From assembly GCA_037349315.1 (NCBI GenBank), contig JBAIAC010000156.1:930001-994000 (forward strand): DNA of 64,000 nucleotides, given 5' to 3'. The translations under genes and the position numbers were made by a program. Under the pieces are notes generated by a model. The model did not search any database and was not told the DNA's origin. It worked only from the letters and a program-made list of their open reading frames with translations. Shown here piece after piece: positions 12,501 to 27,500 of this stretch; within the stretch, counting starts at the first letter, position 1; each line of letters opens with the position of its first letter. This stretch comes from Chelydra serpentina. Lineage: Eukaryota; Chordata; Testudines; Chelydridae.

Positions 12501-15500
12501 ATCCAGTGTTCTCTTGGGCTTTGTAGCTTGAGCGTGGTGTCACCTCACAGGGTCTTCACTCTAAGCAGCCATGCGGTGTCTACAGGCCTCCTTTGCTGCA
12601 TGGTGGATACCTTCAGTCTGACAAGGAGACTAATCTGGACCTGCTTATGCCCATGTCAATGTTTTCTGGGATCTCTTCTGGCCCCACGATGGAGCATTGG
12701 TTACATGGTGATTGGAGCATCTCCAAAACCCAATGGCATACATGACACTGACCCCAGGCGCAGATGGAATGCACAGAGTTCAGTTATCCTCCTGCTTAGT
12801 GCATGAGAGGGGAGTGAATGCCACCAACAGGGCATTTCCCTCTGGGTGCATATAGTACTTAGCCCAGGCTCAGCATTAGAAGGTTACTTACCGTGATGGG
12901 AACCTGCGGCCGATCCCCAGGCATGTTTATAATCAGCTTGGCAGTTCCATCTCCCTGGGTCGACCCAGCCGACTGGAATCCTTCAGTCTGTACTGGGACA
13001 CGGGCAGCTGGGGAGCCGTCTGGGTTTGTGACGTAGACCTGAGGGGCACGATCAAAAAGTGATGCATCAATTCATGGGTGCAGCGCTCCCTGCATCGTAA
13101 CTTCAAATCAAATCACATGTATAGCATCGTAGGTCCATAGCCTCAAAGGTATTTAGGTTCCTAACTTCCATGGATTTCAATGGCAATTAGGCACCTTAAT
13201 AACTTTGAGGAATGGGGCCTTAATGATCTGCTGTATCACACCACAAAATGCATACACATTTTGAAAACTACAAGCGTACAAAAATATAAAAACCACAACT
13301 TCAACCCTTCTCCTAAATTCAGTTTACACTTTTATAACACCCAACAAAACAATATACAAATTGACTCATGTAGGCCAGAGATCAAATTAATTTCACACTA
13401 GTCTTTTCTTGTTTTGGCCCCAGGCAAATAAGGCAACTGCCCATCTAACCAAAATGTGATCACTGCCTAACAAATATTCTGCTTTTTGAGCTAATGAGGC
13501 AAAAGGCTTCTGAGCCAAGATTGCAGATAGCCATTTATTTCTCAAGTGGCAATTAACACAGATGAAGTGGATGGGAGTAGAGTTGATTGGAGTAGTCAAG
13601 CCAGTTAGTCAAGACTTCCAAATATTTCTTGAATCTCTGGATGCTCTTTAAATAAGGGAGCCAGGGAGACATAGAATCATAGAATATCAGGGTTGGAAGG
13701 GACCTTAGGAGGTCATCTAGTCCAACCCCCTGCTCAAAGCAGGACCAATCCCCAATTTTTGCCCCAGATCCCTAAATGGCCCCCTTAAGGATTGAACTCA
13801 CAACCCTGGGTTTAGCAGGCCAATGCTCAAACCACTGAGCTATCCCTGCCCCACATATTTGTTGTGCTAACATCCGTCATGTCCAGTTGGTTACAAGTAC
13901 CTTCAACTCTGAGGTTAATTAAAGTTTTCACACTCTGACTTAGGGTATGTCTAGGCTGCAGTTGTGTGCACACCATGTCCGCTGGCTGTGGTGCTCTGTC
14001 CCCCTCTAGTGGCACCTAGATCACTAGAGATTAGCGATTCTATTACAGCCTTAGCTAAGTGCCATGTGGCTTTTAGCTCATGCAGTAGCGGCTCATGTAT
14101 TTCGCTCCGGAGGCCCCAGGTTCAATCCCACCCGCCGACAGCCCCTGGTTGTTGGTGTTACACAGTCACAGGCTGTGAACGCAGCTCGAGCTGATGTACC
14201 CACACTAGCTTTAAAACACTAGCGTGGGTCCTGGAAGGGTGAAGCCAAGGCAGTGTGAGCATCAGCGCGGGCTAGCCCCATGAGTAATTATCCAGGGTCC
14301 GGGGTGGGTTTGTATAGCTAGCGCTGCCGCATTTTTTCTGTTCCTGGACCCAGGCTAGGTGATGGAAGCTAGTTCAGGGATGTCAGCTAGAGCTCCAGTC
14401 GCACCACGTGACTGCAGTGTAGACGTACCCTTTGAGTGCTGACTAGACCTGGTTCTGAAGACCTTCAGGACTGCAGAGATCAATGGCTTTGCAAAAGCCA
14501 AGGACCTTTTCAAGTTTTAAACCTATTACAATGTTGCGCCAAACAGAACCTTGGTAGCCGACGTAAATTCATTCCTACTCTGAAACCAACACTTACATAT
14601 TGGGCTTTGGCTGAAATATAACATTCACCCACCTCTGTCCTACGTAAATCAGCTGGGGTTTAGTTAAGAAGATCTAGCATTCTCCTCAAGAATGCATTTT
14701 GCACTAACTCTAACAACATAAGCATAGGCGCCGACTCTGTGGGTGCTCCGGGGCTGAAGCACCCACGGGTGGAAAAAAGTGAGTGCTCAGCACCCACCGG
14801 CAGGCCCTGCTGACCAGCTCCTCCCCCTCCCTCCCAGCACCTCCCGCCCGCCAAGGATAATTGCTTCAGTTCTCTGCTAATTTATAGTCTTACATGCCTG
14901 TTGACAGAAAAATACTAAATTCCCTTCACAAACTCTTCAGCCCCAGAGAAGTGTGGGACCACGGAACCATATTCTCTGCGGACAAGAGGACTGACGCTGA
15001 CTGACTCAGAATTTTAGGAGCATAAAATTCTCCACCTGTAATGCAGCCTAACTCGCTGGGAGAAGAAACTTTCTGTCAGTGCCAATTTTGAAATTCCCCC
15101 ACATACTCCTATTCACAATGGTCCCTCTGTCCCCTATTTCTGAAAATGCCCCCCCCTTTGGAACTCCTCACCTGTGCCCAATTCTCTCTACAGTCAGAAA
15201 AGCCTGAAGCACCAGCAACTAACACACAGTCCAGGGAATATTATCCCACAGTGACCCCATGGCACATTTTGGGCCAAGCCTGTTGCTAGGTGCCATTCCA
15301 CACCTTGTATTTGCTGTCAGCTTTTGGGCCAGACTCTGCTCTTGTTAGACTGGTGTAAATCTAGAGTGATTCCATTGCACTTAGTGGAGTCACACTGGAA
15401 TTAGGTTGGTGTAACTGAGATCGGAATGTGGCTCTTTGTTTCTGTTCTATTCTAAGTTCTTATACCACCCTCATCACCCTAGTACCCATAGTTCTCTCCT

Positions 15501-18500
15501 GTCTATACACCTCAGGCAACAGTGGGCGTGATCCAGAAGAAGAGATATTACCATGAGTTCAAAGGGCATCCCCGGCTTGAAGTACTTGGGTGTTTTTGTG
15601 AAGTGGATCTGATAGGGAGATGTCACAATGTTAATTCCGGTTCTCTCCGCTTCCACCATGTCGCTGCCTGCAGAGAGAAGCCATGTGTCAATTAAATCTG
15701 AGCTAGGGAACACAAACTTTGTCCTTAAGGTCCAGGGTAAAACACAAGGAATAGGCCATGGTCAGATGTTGATTCGGTGCTGCTGATTCTTGTGATTTTA
15801 TCATGAGTCTCCTGTTTTAATTCCTTGTCTTCAAGCCCCAGCTGTTAGAATCACCATATGGCATGAGAATCTCAGCTGTCATTTAAAAGAAGAAATAAGT
15901 TTCTAACCCTCCTGGTTGCAGAGAAAAGCTTCAAAACATGACCCAAGTGTGATCTAATGCCTCAAAAGTCAGGAGGGAAAGAAGAAGCACCCAAAGTTTT
16001 TTTTTTAAAAAAACTCATGATTTTTTAATATGATCTCTTGATTTTGGGAGCAGGGGGACTGACTTGTGATTTCTGCATGTTTGGGGTTGGCATTACTGCA
16101 TGTGTGGGGGGAGGGATAGCTCAGTGGTTTGAGCATTGGCCTGCTAAACCCAGGGTTGTGAGTTCAATCCTTGAGGGGGCCATTTGGGGATCTGGGGCAA
16201 AAATTGGGGATTGGTCCTGCTTTGAGCAGGGGGTTGGACTAGATGACCTCCTAAGGTCCCTTCCAACCCTGATATTCTATGATTACTGTAGGCCATTGAG
16301 CTGATTCTGTTCTCACGGTAGTATGAATCAGGAATAACTCCTGTGTAGTCAGTGGCACTGTAGCAGTGAAAACAGAATCAGCCCCTTTCATGCGAAAACT
16401 ACTTATTTTAGCTTTTAAAGAGGCAACAAGAAAGAACAAAAACAAAGTCTCTGGGAGAGAGAGAGAGCACAGTGTGTGTGTTTCTATATAATAAGATTCC
16501 AGGACTGTCAGTCACTCTGTCCATGTACCACTCTGAAGCCTAGAACGTCTGTTGCATCTGTGTGAAGCGATGGAAGCAGCTATATAAGCAAGAGAAGGGC
16601 TCTTTTTAGTTACAATATCACCAGGTTCAATCATCACCAGGATTTGAAGTCTGTTACCGGCTAATTTTTAAGTCCCTAGCCATTCTGACTTTACCAGGCT
16701 GGTGTACAACTCCAATAAGGCATGTGCCATGCCAAGAGTCCTAGACCATTGTGATATCAGACACAACTCAATCAACCAGTCACCACCTTTACTCTACAAC
16801 TAATTTGCATGCAGTAATCTCATTGGTTGTTTAGATTACTGGGCCCAGTTGCCACACCTGTGCAACAGCACAGGCTTTCAGCTACTAGTTTCATCTGTAA
16901 CAAGCTACAGCTGCTCGGAAAAGAATGGCTGCTCCCTCTGCAGGGAAAGTTTAGAAATCATAGCTACATAGAGCTGGAAGGGACCTCAAGAAGTCATCTA
17001 GTCCATCCCACACACTGAGGTAAGAGTAAGTATGCCTAGACCAACCCTAAGAGCTGACCCAGAGCTCTCAGAAATGGAAAGGTGCAATGCACAGAAAACA
17101 AAGGTGCAACCATTTCAAGCTACGTTCGCTGGTGTAAATCTGCAGTTACTCCAGGTGTGACACTACACCCCATATTCTTCATAGAAATATTATTATAATA
17201 TAATTATAGCATAACTAAGATGTGTTTTATGCAAGATGGGTCTTGTGAGATATCATTGGAAAGATTATGATTTACTGAATATGATTGTCCCATTTGTATG
17301 CATGTATCATTTTTGTATCTTAAGTCAGGAATATTGACTATACATCTGTACTACAAACGTGTTTGCACCTGGAGAACGCACACCAGACAAAATGCAAGCA
17401 GACTTGCTGGCTAGCTGGATACAAGTCAATAGACTATTAGGGAGAATAATAGGACTTTGAAGAGGGTAATCTCCCACCTTCCTGGGACATTGCAAATGGA
17501 CTTTGAGTTATGGCTGCAGGATCATGTGATTAAGTCACCTGACACTAGACTCCATAATAAAATTAGTACTTTTCCACTGCCCAGGGGTGGGAATCACACT
17601 GGAAGACAAAGGATTCCTGCCATATGTAAAACCTATTTAAGGCAGGGAAGTGAGATAATCACGGTCAGTTCTTCACTGAATCCCCACCCAAGATGACTGC
17701 TGAAATCACCTAAGACTGATCTGGGGAAGAAAGGACTCAACTCAGGCTAGAGGGTGTCTGGCCTGTGAAAGAAATACCTGGAGTTTTAAGCTGCAAGCAA
17801 GAGTGGCTTGCCTTCAAGAAACTCTGCAATCTGACTAAAACAACATTTAGGATGAGAAAATACTGCTTGTATCCAGTTTCTTTAGTATCTGAGTTTATAT
17901 TGCATTTTTGTTTTGTTCGCTGGGTAATCTGTTTTGATCTGTTTGCTATCCCTTATAATCACTTAACATCTATCTTTTGTAGTTAATAAACTTGTTTTTG
18001 TTTTTTCGAAAACCAGTTTGTGGAATTCATAACTGGGGGGGGGGGGCAAAAAGCTGTGCATATCGTCCTCCACATTGAGGGAGGGGGCGAATTTCATCAG
18101 CTTACGCTGTACAGTTCTCTGTGCAGTGCAAGACAGTACAATTTTGGGTTTACACTCCAGAAAGGGTGTGCGCTTGAGTGCTGGGAAAATCCTTAGCTGA
18201 AGCCTTCCCATGAAGTGCTGATTTCAGTGCCTGTGTGTTTCTGCAGCTGGGCATGTCCCTACCTGTGTCTGTGATGGAGAAGGCTTGAAGGGGCCTGGCT
18301 CAGCAGGACAGTGTAAGGGAGCCCAGGCTGGTGGAACAGGCGATCTCAGTGGTACCCCAATACATCAGGTGACACCCCAGAGCGGGGAGCAACCCATCAC
18401 ACAGGTTTACCCCAGAGCGAATGAGATCAGAATCTGGCCTGCAGCCTTTAAGATCTGCAGAACCCTAAGTAGATAGGGCTTTATGCATCTAAATCAACAC

Positions 18501-21500
18501 TTTGAACTGCACTCGGCACTGGTTTGGAACACCCCGTGAATAAAGCACTTGGCTTTGGGCTTATTGCTGATGCTCACCAGATTCTGTCAAAACGGTGACA
18601 GAGACGTAGAGCGAGTGGCCAACCAGTTCATTCGGGTTGGCGAACCGAGCCCGCAGCATATCTCTGGTCAGCGTTGCTTCCCCGTCTCCGTCTTCTATCT
18701 AGAAAGGGAGAGAGAGTTTTCTGACCTCACCCACACAGTTTCCCAGGAGGTGTAAATCCCTCCCCACCCCCAGCCAAGAATAGGAATTACCGAGATTCTC
18801 TTGAGAGACTGTGGGATACTCCTCTTCTCATCATCCATCTTCACCCCGAAGAGGACAAAGGCAGTGCCATCTAGTTTTTTCCCATATAGGTACCTGGAGG
18901 AGATAAGGATGGGTAAGAGAAGCCACAAGGAAACCTATTGCTGAATATTAAGGCCTCATGCAACCATTCTCCTCTATAGGCCCAGCTCCTTGGTCGGTCT
19001 ATATCTCCCATGATCCACCATGGTAAGGAGAAGTGGACCATCATGGCAATGGTGCAACATGGGAGTTTAAGTCCAGCTAGCAAGCCCAGCCCATGGAGAA
19101 GGATGAAGCACCTGAATGGCAGCTCCCATGAGGCACCACACCAGCATTTCTGAATCACAAAGTTTTCAGACAATTTTGTTTTTCCATTTTTGGACATTGG
19201 TTTTTGGATGAAAAAAAAATCAGAATTTTCCGTGGAAAACGGACACTCTTAATGAAAAAAAAAAATTTAGTGGAAAACATTCCCAAAGTGATGCAAGACT
19301 TAGGTTTCTTTCTGCACTAAAACCTGTGGTTGCTACCCCAGCCAGCTGATCCCTTCCGCCCTCTCACAGACCCACCTCACAGTGATAGAAACCGTGAAGT
19401 CTTCAATGCCATCGATGTATAAAAACTTCTCAGACGGTTCCAATATGACTTCGAAACTTGGCAACACTGGAGAAACAAGAGGGGAAGAGGACATTGAGCT
19501 TGTAGGAGAGTATGCGTTGCCAGCAAAGCCTAGCCGAATGGAGAGTCTGCTCCAAGATGGTGTCAGGAGAGTAGAGACAGACCCGCTCCCTGAGCCTGAG
19601 CCTGGGCCCGGTGGGTTCTGGATTCTTACCGTACTCCTTAACATCAAATTGCGCACTGAAGCTCTGCTGAGGGGAGTCTTCATACCTGGCCGTGATCTTC
19701 CAGGTTCCCAGACTGGAGGAAGGAAATAAGAAGGAACATTGAATGCACTTAACACTCACATTTCACAAGGCCCATCTGGCTTACTTGTTTCTCCAGTAAT
19801 TTTATCGGCTCCTGAAGCTAAATCTGAGCCATACATGGAACTCAAGCTGTCTTCAGGGAACCACAGGGAACCTCATACCAGTCATTTTTTGCTGCACCTA
19901 GATGTTTTCATGAACCAGAACTAGAGGTAGGGACTTGAAACAAAACATTTGATCCACAACCTCCTCAACCTTTGGCCAGCAAGGTTTGGGAAGTTTGGAT
20001 CTAAGCTATGTGGCTGGCACTTGTTTCTACAGTCTACATGGACAAAAACCCTCAGTCCAAACAACCCCAAATTTAAGGAAACTCCAATCCATACCAAAAT
20101 CAGGCCCCTCGCTCACCAGCTCACTGCTGTTATTTTCAGAGTAGTTGAGCATTCATAAATCCCACTGAATGGGAGGTAGGGTGCTCAGCACTTTTGAAAA
20201 ACAGGCCAACAGGGCCTGATCCTGCCTTCACATTCTCTGGAATAAATCAGGAGTAATGGCAAGGAAGTCAGTGCAACTTTATTCTGGTGTCTGTGTAGAC
20301 ATGGAAAGATTAGTTTTTTATCGATACGTGTCATTGATTTCACTGTGCACACGCATACCGACAAAAACACATTTCCATCAATAATATCGAAATGTACAGA
20401 TAGGCAAAGCAAGAAAAATGCTGCTTGAGAACTTACTACAGTTTGATTTAAGGCTTTATACTTTGTGTATTTGGACATACAATGTTGACAATTTGTGTTT
20501 TAATGGGTATAAAGCTTTCGCTTTTTTGAATCTCAGTGTCTACTGTCATTAAATTATTCTTGTCAGACCCCGCCACCGTTATCTGGCCTCCATGTTTTTC
20601 CCCACCTGTGAAAATGTAAGGTACTAAAACTCAGAATGGAGGATGATAAAAGCCCATAATTTAATTTTGCACAACTGAGCATTTGAAGTGATGGAAACTG
20701 GAAAAAAAGGCTTACAAATAAACATGATTATCCATCGAAACTATAACAAATACAAATCAGATTATGCCAAGACTGGGTATGTTGCAGGAGAGTTTGTTTT
20801 CTCCACATCACTTGGAAATGCCTGTAAGAGATGATCTAGCTGATGGGTCACACACAGTAACTAGCTCCACATCATCTCTTCTGCTTCCCTGCCCAACTCC
20901 TGCAATTTCTGCTCCATCCAGGCATAGTAATATCAGGGCAATGTACCTGACAATCTCCGGCAAGTTGTGGTTCAGGGAGAAGATGCCTGATTTCAAAGGG
21001 GCGGAGATGGGAATCTGCTTGACAATAATGGACTCAGGGGTCTGGAAAGGAAACAAGTTAAGAGTTTAGAGAGAAAAATGCTGTCAATTGCTCTTAACAA
21101 CATCATCTGCCACCTTTACATTCCTGGGCCAGTGGAGGGTTCTCCATACTTCCAACAATAGCATGTAACAATCTGGACTCTACTGACTGGCTTGAATTTC
21201 TTAACTAGCCAGAGACACCGGAAAAACCGACAAATCTCTCCTGACCTTCTGAGATGGCTCAGCGAGGCCAGCAAAGAACTCAAGGAAGCCGCTCGAAAGA
21301 CTGAAGAGGCTCCACGGGAGAATCTTGCAGATGCCAGGCTTAACCCTGAGCTAGCTGCAAACCTTGGAGCTGCCCAAAGGGCTGCGTCGCTCTGCCAAGC
21401 ACAGCTGCTCCCCATCACAAGGTCCCAGCTGATTATGCTGGTGCTCATGGCAGAGTGTCAAAGAAAGGGGAAACTGAGTGAAAGAGGAACTGAAGGGACA

Positions 21501-24500
21501 GATGTGTTCTACCCCTTCCCAGCTGGCAGAGGTGAGGAAAATCCCTGGGGATTATTGCCCAGGGTTTTGCAGCTGATCTACTTTATTTTATGGATCATAA
21601 AGCCCAGTGGAAAGGGCCTTAACAGAACTAATGCCTGGAGCTATAATCCCTGTTCCTGCCACCAGTTTACACGTCCTTCAAAGGGCTCCTTGCAGTGGCT
21701 CCTTTTCTTCAGCCTTCCCAGACAACCACCTGCCTGGCTCTTCTCAAAAAACTCCATGCAACTTTCCTCAAGGGTTAACACCATTGCAGAACCGCGGGAA
21801 CTCCCCCGAGAGCTGCCTGGCTGCTGCCCTTGCAAACTTTGTAACCACCCTAATGGCTAGAGGAGAATTTGCATGCAAGAGGTTTGCAAGGAGAGACCTG
21901 AGAGAATCATTTGCTTTTCTCCCGGCCATACCATGTTGCTGCTACACGCAGGGGTTTTATGCAGCCTCCTCAGTCACAATAAATTGCTGCGCGTTACCCA
22001 GACAAGTGGCTAAACCCACCTATCCCCCCACTGCCTCACTCAGAACAGCGACCTCACCTCAAACTCCACGATCACTGTCTTAGACACCGGTTCCAGTTTG
22101 TGACCCACGGTGAAGATCCGGTAGAGGACTAAGAAAATAAAGACAGAAGAGAGAGACATTGTGAACTGATAGATACCTTGGCCCAGATCCTCAAAGCTAC
22201 TTAGGTGTCTAAGTCTGATTGAAACCAATGGGAGTTCGGTGCCTAACTCCACAGAGGATCTGAGCCATCAGCCCCCATCACGGGTTGTTTCACGATAGCC
22301 TCTTTCTACAGTCGGAGATCCCCATGGCTTTTTTCTTTAGGGCGTTGTCTTGCTTTTCTCCCCTGTCCCTAAGTACCAGGTGGGAGGGCTTTGTCATTGC
22401 AGGCACCTTCCTGCTCTGAATGGGCTGGGATTAGCAGCCCCTATTTCACACAGGCTTCGGGACGGCGGTCAGATGGGGACATGTATCTCGGTACAAGATG
22501 GAGCAGAACCAGGCACTGGGATTTGAAAAGTTCCATCGCCCATTCTCAATCCCATGGCCCACCCAGTCTTTCGGTATCTAACACTCCATGGGATATCCCA
22601 GCGAGGACGATGATAAAGGGTGAAATATTGCAAATTGGTGGTGGCAGACTCTCTGCTCTAACTGTCCTCCATCTTCAACCAGACAACAAGCAAAGCAAAA
22701 TGCAGAGGATGGACCACGCAGCCCTGCTGTAGATATGGCATGACATCAGCAGCTCCCCCGCTTTCCCGTTAGAAGAGACCAGGGGAAGGCAGTACCTGTA
22801 GACCCGGGTGTATAGATGGTTTTATCCGTCTGGATAAAGATGTATCCACTGTGGAAATGGACCAGAACCACTTTCTCCAGGGTTTGCTGAGGGAACTTAG
22901 CCTGGACCACCACATACTGGTTTTGTCTGGAATCTTTCTTTATGTCTTTGGTGGGAACCTGCATGAGAAGAAGAGCATGGATGAGTTCTTCCTGCTTTTA
23001 CTCACCATCACAAGGGATGCTCTACGCAAAATACCTTTGCAGTGTTAACGGCGCTTAAGTTATACATGGAAAGAATCCATAAGAAGCCATGGCCTTTTAG
23101 TATCCTGCTCTACATGCAGTTCCTCCAGCAGCTTACACAGCTGCCATAAGATGGTGGGTCTCCTCATTGGGGAATACCCCAGGTGGAGGGGGATTCCCAG
23201 GATGGCACAGAGTCAGCGTAGGTCACCACCAGTGAATCAGGCCAGACCATTTGGACGGCCCTGTACCCATTGTCCAGTCACCTCCTGTTATATGGAATGT
23301 TTGTTAACCAAAGGGCATCCCATGGGTGCCCTGCTGAAGTCAGTTCTACTGCACTGATGTGCTCCCAACTATTCCTACTGGGCTCCCGTAAAACTATAAC
23401 ATCTTGGAGACCTTCCCTCTGTCCCCCAACTCTCCATTCCTGGCCAGGACTTTGGATCAACTTAAAACGAGAATCCTGCTCCACCAGGGAACCCCACCCA
23501 GAAATGATGCTGTGCCCAGCGCAGATTAGGGACAGGACTTGGCAAGCTCTGAGCAAGTTTCCCAGGCAGTGCAAACATGAGCCATAGTGCAAAAGGTTAT
23601 GTCCCTGACCACAGAACTTCGGTGCATTGAATGAAGAAGCTCCCGAGTCAGCTGAGACACAAATAATTGGCTTTGACGCGTTAACAGGAATTAAGACCAA
23701 GGTATTCACCAAAACTCTTGTGACTTGAACCATTTCATTGTCGTCTTTTTTTTTATTTGCAATGGAAAATGCCAAAAACTGAACAAAATCATGTCATTTG
23801 CATGTTTTGTTCAGTACAGGTTCTTGTACCGCCCCCCACCACCGCAGTACCTGAGTATCTCCCAGTCGCGCATTAAGCAACGGAACTAATATCTGTCCAA
23901 TGTGCTTTGATGTTAGATCTCACTGTGATTCAGTTTATATATTAAAGTTATTATATGGCCCCTATTACCATGTCAGTATATTATTACCCAAGTGCCTCAG
24001 TTTTAATGCATTTACCTTCAAAGCATGTCCCCTTCCCTCCCCCCCCTCCCCGCAAAATAAAGAAGTGATATTATCTATATTTCACAGATGAGAAAACCGA
24101 GTAACAGAGCAACTAAGTGACTTACCCAAGGACTCAGAGAAGTCTGTGACACAGCTGGAAATCAAACCCAGGTCTCCGAGTCCCACGCTAGCACCCTAAC
24201 CACTACACCATCCTTCCTCTCAACTTTTCCTCCTACCTCCTAATTTGGAGCACCTAGGGCAGGGGTGGCCAACCTGTGGCTCCGGATCCACATGCGGCTC
24301 TTCAGAAGTTAATATGCGGCTCCTTGTACAGGCACCAACTCCGCGGCTGGAGCTACAGGCGCCAACTTTCCAATGTGCCGGGGGGTGCTCACTGCTCAAC
24401 CCCTGGCTCTGCCACAGGCCCTGCCCCCACTCCACCCCTTCCCGCTCCCTCCCCTGAGCCTGCCATGCCCTCGCTCCCTCCCTCCCCCCCAGAGCCTCCT

Positions 24501-27500
24501 GCACGCCATGAAACAGCTGATGGGGAGGGAAGGGGAAGCGCTGATTGGCGGGGCTGCTGGTGGGTGGGAGGAGCTGGGAGCGGGGAGAGAGCTGATGGGG
24601 GGATGCTGACATATTTCTTTGGCAATGTATATTAGTAAAATCTGGCTCTTTCTCAGGCTCAGGTTGGCCACCCCTGACAAGACAGCAAGTGTGAAAAATC
24701 AGGACAGAGGGTGGGGGGGCAATAGGAGCCTACATAAGAAAAAGCCCCAAATATCGGGATCGTCTCTATAAAATCGGGACATCTGGTCACCCTAGGGGCA
24801 CCTCAGTTTTTAGGTCCCCAACAAGAGACACCCCCCCACAGTGCTTATCTGACTAGTTAGCTATACGTCCCCCATCACTAATAGATTCGTAGATGTTACA
24901 GCCAGAAGGGACCAACATGATCAGCTAGTCTGACCTCCTGTATAACTAGGGCCCAACCAAATTCATAGTCCATTCCGGTCAATTTCATGACCCTGGGATT
25001 TGAAAATTAGTCAATTTCATGTTCTCAGATGTTTACATCTGAAATTTCAGGGTGTTGTAACTGAGGATCCTGTCCCAAAAGGGATTCATGGGGGGAGGAG
25101 GGGTGTCGCAAACCTGTTGTAGGGGGGTCATAGGATTGCCACCCTCACTTCTGCACTGCCGTCAGCTTCCTGCAGTCACAGGAGGTTCCCAAAGGTGGAG
25201 GTGGGTCTGATCTCCCCCGTGCTTCTGGGAGCGCCCCAGCCAGGGGCTCCTAGATGCTAGTCCCAGCCAGGCTGGGGAGGGACAGGACTTCCTTTTCCCC
25301 TGCACGGCCCTCGGCGGGAGATCAGACCCATTGTGACAGTGTCCCCATAAGACTTTGTGGGAAGATGCTTATAAATGTATATATGATGTAACTGGAATAT
25401 GTTTTATCCTACATGTGCCATGTAACATATCTCTGTAAAAGTTATGATCTACTGAATCTATTCCTCCTGGTTGTATGCATGTATCATTGTTGTAGTTGAA
25501 GTTATGAATATTGGTTGTATATTTGCTGGTTTTATACATAGCCTTTGTAAGAGCATGGGTTCATGTCTTGCGAATGGGAATGTGCATGTAAAGAGACCAA
25601 TCAAGAAACCCTTACACAGACAAAAGAAGTTGCAGACACCAACCACATCTGAGCTTGGCCAAGAATGTCACTGGGCTAGTTACTGAATTGTGCATGGACA
25701 TGTGACTTTCCCATGTGATCCCAAAACTCCAGGGTAACATGATGCTACACAGGGAGTGGGGAGGAGCATCCATCCAGGGGAGAAAGTCTATTTAAACCCC
25801 TGGGAGATCCCTCCATCTTGTCTTCAGCTGTCTAAAGAGAGAGACTCTCCACCCCCCCAAGGACACACCTGAAAGAGAATAAACAAAGGACAAAGACAAT
25901 AGGGGTGTGAGTGATTGCTGGACCCAGGCTAGGAGGACTATAACCTGTAAAGGGAAGTTTGCTGGAACTGGTGAGGTTTTTATCTGTATACAGCGTGATT
26001 AGACATAGACTTGCGTGTTTTATTTTATTTTACTTAGTAATTCACTTTGTTCTGTCTGTTACTACTTGGAATCACTTAAATCCTACTTTCTGTACTTTTA
26101 AAAAACACTTCTTACTTATTAAGTTACCTGGAGTATGTGTTAGTACCTGGAGGGGGCAAACAGCTGTGCATATCTTTCTATCTCTGAAATAGAGGGCGAA
26201 CTATTTATGAGTTTACCCTGTATAAGCTTTATACAGGGTAAAACGGATTTATTCAGGGTTTGAACCCCATTGGGAGTTGGGCACCTGGGTGTCAAAGGCA
26301 AGAGCACTTCCTGAGCTGCTTCCAGGCAGGCCTACAGCTGTTAGTGGACGTGGTTCAGACCTGGGTCTGGGTTTGCAGCAGACCAGCGGGTCTGGCACAA
26401 AACAGACAGGATTCGGGAGTCCCAAGCTGGAAAAGGCCTGGAAGCAGGGGCAGAAGTAGTCTTGGCACACCAGGTGGCAGCTCCAAGGGGGTTTCTGTGA
26501 TACCAACCCGTCACACCCACCTATGTGTACCTCCCCTGGCTGGGGCGTTCCCAGCAGCATGGGGGAGATCGGACCCACCTCCACCTCTGGCAACCTCCTG
26601 TGGCTGCAAGAAACTCTGGGGCTGCTGCCCAGCCCTGGAGCTTCCTGCAGCCAGTGGAGGTACCCAGAGGTGGGTCTGATCTCCCCCAGGGAGCAGCTGT
26701 GCAGGCAACAATAAGTCCTGTCCCTCCCAAGCCCTGAGGGGACTAACAGCTGGAGCCAGAGGCATGGTCAGAGCCCCCGGCTGGGACGTCCCCAGCCCTG
26801 CCCCTTCTCCTCCCTTCCAATAGCTAGATTTCACAGAGGAGGTCTGATTTCATGGTCCGTGATGCGTTTTTCACGGCCGTGAATTTGGTAACACAGGCCA
26901 TAGACTTTCCCCCAGCATTTCCAGCTCAGAACTTCATGCTGGGCTAGAGTTGAAAATGATTCCCTTTGTTCCACTGGATGACCTGAGGCTGGGGTTTTAC
27001 CCACCTTTATCACAGCTGTGCCCATCATCCCATTCGCAGGGTTGAGTTCGGTTTGGACCTGGTATAAAACATGTTTCTTAAGCGGGAAGTCATACACAGC
27101 GACTGTAACTGCAACTGGGGCACCGAGGCCATGGGCTTCCACCACGACCTTCTCTTCACTCTCCACCCGCAGGACGTTGGGCGTGATCAGGGAGTAGCTG
27201 TGAATGGCAAAAAGGTCGATGTGATTAATTCAGTCAGTATTTAAAACCCCACTGGCTGCGATTCCCACATCCCCAAGGAGGTTTTATACCAAACTTGTTA
27301 CCGTGGTTTATAATTTATTATTTGCTTTACTGCAGCATCTTAAAATCCTGACAGCGACTGAGGCACAGTACAAACACAGAGTAAGAGACAGTTCCTGCCC
27401 CTAGGGGTATGTCTACACAGCCACTCGGAGGCGTGACTCCCAATTTGGGTAGACATAGGGCTTGTCTACACTACAGACGTTTTCTGACGGTGTAGATAAT

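Larger units (their letters stand above)
24877..26990 (-). repeat. CR1 tail split by nested insertions
   Basis: 24877-24945 (ccagaagggaccaacatga, gacctcctgtataac) continues at about 26889 (acacaggccatagacttt). Everything between is inserted later. Confidence 0.6.

Noticed and set aside
16107..16286. tRNA gene (A and B boxes)
   Set aside because: Part of a dispersed tRNA-derived SINE with a CR1-type tail; no cloverleaf expected.
21192..21860. 222-codon open frame on the plus strand
   Set aside because: Inside intron 4 of the minus gene, no similarity to any family known to the reader, no codon bias evident.
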